Shown here: in pieces, positions 57,810 through 64,000 of the stretch | How positions within the stretch are numbered: the stretch's first letter is position 1 | How the letters are laid out: each line of letters opens with the position of its first letter | Position numbers and translations under genes: made by a program | Notes under the pieces: generated by a model | What the model was told of the DNA's origin: nothing | What the model saw: only the letters and a program-made list of their open reading frames with translations | The model's database searches: none | Origin: Icerya purchasi | Taxonomy: Eukaryota; Arthropoda; Insecta; Hemiptera; Monophlebidae | Reading direction: 5' to 3' | Assembly (NCBI GenBank): GCA_039619475.1 | Contig: CM077116.1 | Location: 370,230,294-370,294,293, forward strand | Length of the DNA: 64,000 nt

Positions 57810-58760
57810 AACTTTAGAGTAGAAATCTCAGATAGATCGTAGCGTGCATAAGGCAACGAAACAACTTATTACCGATTGCTTTTAACTGTAAGTCTTAAAG
57901 AACGTCATTGGAGAAACTTGGTACAAAGAATAAAGGTGCATACTATATATTGACTGCCTAGACTTTGCAGATGATTTAATTATCTCCGCTAATGGCATAG
58001 TTTCAACAACAAAAAGGATTAACCAACTAACAAAAGTTTCCGAATTTACGAGTCTAAAAACATGTATCGGAGAAACCGGGGGTATATGACAAGTATTACT
58101 AAAAATACAATCCAGATAATACTAATACAAGTATCGACAAAGATAAAAGGAGTTAAAACGTTAAAATATTTAGCAGAATTTATACAATAAAATGGATCAG
58201 AAGCAGTAGCAGCGGACAGTAGGAAAACCAAATTAAACCTCAGGCACAACATTTAGTGAAGTAAGTCTACCAAGCAAAAAAAAAAAAAAAAAAAAACATA
58301 GCGGCAAAATTAAGCTAGAGAAATTGTACGCATCGGAAGTCCCTAAATCTGAACGAGAAAAATAATTAGTAATAAAGGAACGTAGAATATCGAGGAAGAT
58401 GTTAAAATTTTTTGATGGAACGATGGACTCCTCAAAAATGGATATTAAATGATAAATTATACGGCAATATAGAAAATCGTTGCCAACAACAATAAGGAAA
58501 AGAAAATTATTATTCTCCGGGCATATTACTAGAATGCAGGACGATAAGTTAAACGAGAGAATTTGCGAATTTATGAAAACGAAACAAAAACAAGACCCAA
58601 GTGGCTCAATGAGTGCGAAAATGATATGAATTCAATATTACCGGAGCAAAAATGTTTGACAAAAACTGGTTCCGTGAAGCCTAATTATTAATTCGGATTT
58701 AAAAATAATCCAAAAGAAAGGTAGGAAAGATCACTTTCGGTAAGCCATAAAAGTGCACCG
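57810..58760 (+). pseudogene. Second, different non-LTR RT C-terminal fossil
   Basis: This starts near VEISDRS and carries LDFADDLIISANGIVSTTK, where FADD is the catalytic RT motif with both aspartates present. Next come INQLTKVSEFTSLKTCIGET, GVKTLKYLAEFIQ (FKYLGEWIQ-like), EKLYASEVPKSE, VIKERRISRKM, KRKLLFSGHITRMQDDKLNE and RICEFMKTKQKQDPSGSM. The KYLGEWI and YASE...ERKIxRK pattern separates it from the neighbouring 57078-57735 family. Many stops and frame changes are needed. The endonuclease and RT fingers are absent. The end lies somewhere before about 58850; 58831-58848 (CTTGTTGCTTTTAGCGCA) matches 22161-22178 exactly. Confidence 0.8.
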
Positions 58761-61330
58761 ACGGAAGGACGCAAAAAATGTTTTGAAAAGATGTTAAGAA
58801 AGGAAAAAAAGGCGAGGCGCAAAATAAAGACTTGTTGCTTTTAGCGCAGTTCGTGGAGGCTGAAGTCGGAAAAACAGAATTAACCGTGCAAGTCGAAAGT
58901 TCAAGCGCTCATTTCGTTCTAAACAAATTTTAATAAAACTTGGCAACAAAATTTGGCCTGTAATATTCGTAACTGCTGTTTAGCGACGTTAGGGCACTTC
59001 CTTTACGAGAAGAATATTAAATTTCCTTTTCAAATTTTCAATTTTCCTAATTTAAATGGTTACCATCTCTCGTGCCCCCTCGTAAAAAGAAGAAAGCCCT
59101 CCGAAGGAAGCAGACCAAATGTTGTACGTGCGGGTTTTAATGGTAAAATAAAAATGTACCTCCGTCGAGAATTAATCGAGAACGTCAGTTTTGAAACCGA
59201 AATATGCAAAAACAAATTCACGAAAAGTGATTGGACAAAATTTCGAATGTCGCCAGCTGAATGAATTGCGTAATACTCCTCGTAATAAGCGCAAAAAACG
59301 ATATAATTACTCGCTAATTTCCACTTCGCGTTCTTTAATAAATCACAAGGGCTCCCGTCGAATGATTCTTAATTGGCACGCAATGTGACAAAAAGAAAAA
59401 AATCAACATTTAATTATTTAATAATTTCGCGTGTTAATAGATTTCCGTTGAACCGGTTTCTAACAGAATGACTAAAAAACGTAATTAAAGGCAAAGAACC
59501 GGTTGAACTACCGTACAAGATAATTGTCAAAGTGAATTCCATCCGTTTTCGCACCGAATTTTTTAAAAAAACCCCGTTTTTGTATCCATCGATACTTATT
59601 TAAAACTATTCCTCTTGACAAATGTATGACTCTTTACATCAGTGGCAACAATTCACGATGCTCAAATAAAAAATTGTAATAAGCGATTTTAATGGTTCAG
59701 TATACGAAATTTAGCACGACTGAATATAAACGAATTACACTCCAAAATGAAAAAAAGAGAGGAAAAAAAAAGAAGAAAATTTGTAAATCACTTTTGTTTT
59801 TGAGTAATTTTGAAGCGGAGCGACGTGAAAATAGTTTTCCATAACAATTAACAGCTTCTTCGAAGACCGGAACAGATTGTGAAACATTACCGATCGAAAA
59901 AAATCCAAAATTCGAAATATCGTTATTTTTGAGTAACGTGCGATCTTGCAAATTGAAAAAAACACAATTATAGTACTACCAATCATATATTGCCATCCAT
60001 CATGAACAGCATTCGAAAACGCGTTTCTTTCAACACTCTAAATTGACCACCCAGTCGAAACACAATAACTGTTATCCCATTTCAAAGTAACCGAACTACC
60101 AATAGGCAACTTTAGTGTAGCAATTCCCTTAATAAGCGACCAAAAAGATTGACGAGTGAACAAAAAAAAAAAAAAAACAAAAAAAACAAACACAAGATCT
60201 GATAGTAATTGATTATGATTAATTAATGATATTACTAAAACGGAATTAAGAAAAAAACAGATGTGGCGTAATGGTCGAAATATCCGGATAATAATAAACA
60301 ACCGTGCGTAGCTACACTAATAAACTTCATCCATATATGACTACACCACCATTGAAGTAATATTTTATAACGTAGACCCGTCAAATTTTCGATTATTCTT
60401 TTTCTTCATCATCGGCTGTTTTCTTTGATCTTGTACTGCAGTCCGAATTTCTATCGAGCGCGGAGGGGGGGTCGCTCCGCATTTTATTTTTATTTTATTA
60501 TTTTATTATTATTATTTTTTTTTTGTAATGAAAAGTTGTTAGCAACGTTATTAATTATTACGTAACTAGAAAAAAGTGATAAGGGAAGTTTCAATCGATT
60601 TGAGATGAAATTATTTTCAGCAGATTAGTGCATCGAAAGCTGTATATATCAGGAAAACGCATAAAAACGTCTACAACAGCGATCTCAGGTTTAGCTAGAA
60701 TTGTTCTCTTATCATCGGTTAAAACGCTTCTAAAGATTTATCGAGAGGCATTAGAAGAAGTTACCCAAGCCTCTTGAATTAAGCAACTGAAAGTTCGCTC
60801 TTGCACGCTTCCCCGCAAGTTCAGTTTTCACTTCCATTAAATAATAAGGCTGGTGGAAATCCAAGAAAAGAAAAAAGAATGGAAAACGGGTACGAACATC
60901 TGCAAATGAATCCATTACAAACAATAGTGCAGTTACAAACAACGTAATCAATTTACTCAGATGGTATCGGAACGATTCGCGATTTGCGGCTAGCAAATGT
61001 TTTAAATTCGGTAAAAACAAAAATTTCTCTCCTTCTTTACTTCCAAGAGTTAGTCGAACGCGCGTTTTTATACGTAGTGCAATTATACGATGTACGTTTT
61101 CCTGAAAAAACGAAAATTAAATTAATTAATTAATTAATCAATAACTTAATAAATAAATAAGCATCGTAAATTATTTATAAAACGTTTCTTTTAAAGAAAA
61201 AAATTATTTTTAAACAAAATCGAGGAAAAACATATTATATACGAGAATATTATCAAATTAAAACCATAGTTTTATTTATATTTATTGTAAGGACAATCCA
61301 AAAATAATACACTGTAAAATTTCATTTATA
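58761..61330. other. No gene seen
   Basis: AT-rich. Frames at 58953-59388 and on the minus strand at 59697-60301 and 60751-61020 show no recognised domain. A run of A lies at 60163-60186, AATT repeats at about 61117-61136, and a C+G-rich CGCGGAGGGGGGGTCGC near 60459-60475. Confidence 0.5.
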
Positions 61331-61351
61331 CGTTATAATATAAACAAAAAT

Positions 61352-61655
61352 TATATATATATATATATATGTATATGTGATGCAGCGTGGTAGCCTAGTG
61401 GTTAAGGTGCTTGGCTATCAAATCAGAGGTGTCATAGGTTATCGAGACTTGTCTCGTTCCAGATCCGAATCGCTCCCAGGGTAACCAGCCTGAAATAATT
61501 GGTTATACCGGAAAAATTTAGGAAAGTAAAGGTGAAACCCAAGTAGAAAGGAACTGGCCTTCCTACTCTCATTAATGCCGTTGGGCTTAGTACGTTGTGA
61601 ACCTTAACTTCATAATCCCTAACGCCCCTTAATGGGTATGGGACTTTCTTTACTT
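61352..61655 (+). mobile_element. tRNA-derived SINE (family S1), most complete copy
   Basis: A TA microsatellite (61352-61372) precedes a tRNA-like head from 61381: TGGTAGCCTAGTGGTTAAGG is a good polymerase III A box, and GGTTATCGAGACT sits where a B box belongs. The body (ACCAGCCTGAAATAATTGGT, GTGAAACCCAAGTAGAAAGG) leads to a conserved tail, GCCGTTGGGCTTAGTAC and GGGTATGGGACTTT, also found at 17461-17555. TATATGTATATA repeats follow. The element encodes no protein and would depend on a LINE RT for movement. The minus-strand copy at 4255-4444 shares head and body. Confidence 0.85.
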
Positions 61656-62236
61656 ATATGTATATATACGTATATGTAATTGGGCACTCAACCTTGCTTT
61701 TGGATCGAGAAATCGATTGGTCGAAGTGTTATCGTCGAGAAAATTCTATGAAGCAAGTAATTTTTTAAATGGGAGGGGCGACCAATATTTAAGCGATCAT
61801 TGCATTTTTAGGATTTATCGAAAAGTAAATAATTCGCTTATTTACCATTGGTAATTAAAAATAGATAAAAGCAGAATAAATTTATTTTGTAATGAAATTT
61901 ATTTACATTTCACATAATGGATATTTAAATATTATACCAATTAAAATAAACGGAACATTATTATAGAAATATACAGATGATCAATTTTTAATAATAATTC
62001 TAGCTTATAAATTTTTAATTTGTTTTTAATTTTCGTAACTCGAGAATACTTCAATATAAAAATAAATAATGCAACAATACAGAAATGTAGCTTCGAGGTA
62101 CACATTATTGCTAAATGTCGACTGCTTGTAAAAGTTATTAATCCACTAATTGATGTATAAGTTCAGAATAGACCTAGCAAAGCTCGGCTAATATACGAGT
62201 ATATAAAAAATCAAAGGAGTAATTCTTGTATGTCTT

Positions 62237-62254
<18 letters not shown>
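61656..62254. other. No gene seen
   Basis: AT-rich spacer with TATATGTATA repeats at the start. No motif on either strand. Confidence 0.5.
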
Positions 62255-62268
<14 letters not shown>

Positions 62269-62500
62269 TGTAACTCGGTCTTTCGTGCTTTGCAAGGGGT
62301 TCCGTCCCTTGATCCCGCCTGGGGACACCTTCACCCCCCCCCCCACACACCCAATATACAACGAGTAAAATTGACAACACCATTCTTTCTGATTGCGCGA
62401 CAAAAAACAAATAATTCTAGGACAAATTTTTGTGACAGAACAAGTAGTGGCAGTCGGGCTAAGAATGACGTTACTATTAATATATATATATATATACGAG
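62255..62500 (+). mobile_element. TA-microsatellite-flanked element (family M), copy C
   Basis: Between TA arrays at 62238-62262 and 62480-62514 lies ACTCGGTCTTTCGTGCTTTG, the hairpin-like CAAGGGGTTCCGTCCCTTG, a poly-C tract (62335-62343), and the end CAGTCGGGCTAAGAATGACG followed by TTACTATTAATATATA. The end is equivalent to GCCGGCCTAAGAATTACGTT at 13373-13392. The middle is diverged or deleted relative to copy A. Overlapping open frames here are microsatellite artefacts (YIYIY runs). Confidence 0.68.
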
Positions 62501-62514
62501 TATATATATATATA

Positions 62515-63384
62515 TGGAAGAGTCGGTTTCAATTAATCATGATACTGCTCCCAAAATAATTTTTTTTTCCATTGTAATTAAGAAAGAATTCAAAAAAATT
62601 ATTAAATTTAATTTATAGTTTGCGCAGAAATGTCGGGCATTATTTCCATAACGCAAGAACGTGGCAGAATTTCTTATTAACCCCAACGTAAGAATAACGT
62701 AATTAACCAGGGTAGCAATCCATTGTGTCGGTACTTTGTCTTCTTATATATACGATATATGTAACGTTTTGGAGCATTTAGCGGTAAAATCACAGCTTTC
62801 GATTTTAAAACCATCATGTTAAAAGGTAATGAAAACGTATCAGAACCCTCGAGGGGAAAATCGTTTCTTAGCGTATAACAGTCGATCTAATTTATGCCAT
62901 GTCTCTACTAATAGAACATGTGCAGGGGAAAGGCACATACCGATCATCTGACAGCTATCTTATAAGCTAGGGGGAATTCTCGGAGTATGTGGACAAGACA
63001 ATGTCCGGTCGGCGTGATAAGGGACCGACGGATACACCAGAATTCGTTCGAGCCAGTGAAAGAATTAGCGCAAACATTGTTTTCTTTAATAAATTTTTTC
63101 AATTATACAAATGTTTTATAATTTAATTTGCACTTTTACTTTGTTTCATATATAATTTTTTATTAATATTTATCACTAGCAAGCCATACATTGTGATAAA
63201 TAAATGATTGTAAACTATCCATTGTTAAATGTTATTAATTATTCTTGAACTCGCTTTTATTATATTCCACGTTATGCAGTTAAATTTTTTCCCTAAGTCT
63301 ACAAATCATGTAGTTTTTTAATGTAAATACCGATTTTTAATTGTCTTTATTCTGTTTTCATAATAAAATTATAAAGTTGGAAGT
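62515..63384. other. No gene seen
   Basis: AT-rich with a slightly G+C-richer patch at 62900-63060. No motif was recognised. Confidence 0.5.
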
Positions 63385-63775
63385 TTATTTATTTTATTTA
63401 TTTTTTTGTGTGTGTCTTACTCAGTTTTTGAGTATAAGCGACCAGCTGTTCATGTGTTTCAGTAGTTGTATAAATTTAGTGTTCATGACAACTGTTATAT
63501 TCAAAGCGTAAGTGTACACGCGAGACTACACTTGAAACCGATATTATGATCGATTTTAACCGACATATACAAATGCAGACTCAAGTATGTCTGCCTACTG
63601 TACACAAACTAATAGTTTATATGTGGTAGCTTGCCATACAACCTTCCATATGATTCTATTAGCGATTAATTAATTATTTATAACAATTTTTGTCGTCACC
63701 TGGGATCGAACTCAGGACCTGCGTGAAAGAAGTCTAACTAAAAATCCAGTAAATCAATTTTTTAATTTAAATTTA
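63385..63775 (-). mobile_element. tRNA-headed SINE (family S3), minus strand
   Basis: On the minus strand a head with CAGGTCCTGAGTTCGATCCC (B-box core GTTCGATCC) and a weak A-box-like TGATTTACTGGA is followed by a ~300-bp body, from GTGACGACAAAAATTGTTAT onward. The body ends in an A-rich AAAAAAATAAATAAAATAAA tail, seen on the plus strand as 63385-63405. Head, body and A-rich tail in this order are the layout of a tRNA-derived SINE. The A box is degenerate and no second copy is present in the window, so the 5' boundary is approximate. Confidence 0.6.
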
Positions 63776-64000
63776 AATTTAAAATTCTGATGGAGGACTA
63801 AAAACAAACAAAAAACATCTGTTACTACAGGGAAACTCTCTTTCAAAGGCAGGCGCCATCAGCCGGGACAAAATATTTTTAAAAGTGCCGTCCTATAAGG
63901 CAAACAAGATGGTCCTTTTACAAACAGGCACCACTTAATGGTGAAAATTTAAAAAAAAAATCCGTTCAACAATCTATTGCAGAGACGTCAGGAACATAAA
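63776..64000. other. No gene seen; window end
   Basis: It carries GGCAGGCGCCATCAGCCGGG and a partly repeated ACAGGCACCACTTAATGG, possibly the start of a repeat that continues beyond the window. Confidence 0.35.

Noticed and set aside
62174..62559. Overlapping frames with YIYIYIY runs
   Set aside because: These arise from TA microsatellites flanking a repeat element.
1..64000. CRISPR array, bacterial operon or phage content
   Set aside because: No direct repeats with regular spacers, no ribosome-binding sites and no bacterial genes; all coding traces are eukaryotic mobile elements.

Overview
The window looks like AT-rich nuclear DNA from an arthropod, most likely an insect. A hemipteran is a guess I cannot prove. 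The evidence is a Cecropia-type mariner transposase, several arthropod-type non-LTR retrotransposon remnants, tRNA-headed SINEs, a hAT transposase tail, a Helitron/Helentron-type helicase-endonuclease remnant, and many A/T homopolymers and TA/CATA microsatellites. I found no intact host protein-coding gene, no convincing host exon and no bona fide tRNA or rRNA. Almost every stretch with protein similarity is a transposable-element fossil carrying stops and frameshifts. The window therefore reads as intergenic or deep intronic DNA.

Layout. 1-7.5 kb: a small palindrome, a reverse-transcriptase (RT) fossil with a ruined YADD motif, a minus-strand SINE copy, and an arthropod-type AACCGGCTTCAA repeat abutting a ~190-bp-arm foldback. 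7.5-10.1 kb: a 281-bp hAT-like MITE with a perfect 8-bp target duplication, and a ~1-kb pair of inverted repeats. 12.8-17.6 kb: a dense repeat cluster with two copies of an element sitting in TA microsatellites, a tRNA-headed SINE, two tandem copies of a ~0.95-kb unit and a SINE tail. 19.6-20.1 kb: a diverged 260-bp tandem duplication. 22.9-23.8 kb and 40.5-41.3 kb: two minus-strand copies of one RNase H-bearing non-LTR family. 25.8-26.9 kb: a dead mariner. 27.4, 33.1 and 38.7 kb: hairpin elements. 29.8-32.4 kb: an RT fossil and a 2.16-kb hAT element with 14-bp terminal inverted repeats. 34-36 kb: a LINE endonuclease scrap and a minus-strand Pif1-helicase plus endonuclease fossil. 45.1-45.7 kb: an unidentified decayed coding region. 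52.4-53.9 kb: a Jockey/BS-like RT fossil with a TA microsatellite grown inside its coding sequence. 57.1-58.8 kb: two adjacent RT C-terminal fossils from different families. 61.3-64 kb: a SINE, a third TA-flanked element and another tRNA-headed SINE.

These parts do not form a pathway. The window records successive mobile-element activity: autonomous LINE, hAT, mariner and Helitron-type elements, all now broken, and the short SINE, MITE and foldback families such machinery may have spread. The points most worth following are the helicase-endonuclease fossil, the element family embedded in TA microsatellites, the palindromes sharing a GAAG...CTTCGAAAC loop motif, the tandem 0.95-kb unit and the unidentified coding fossil at 45 kb. 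All family names come from recognising motifs by eye; no database was searched.
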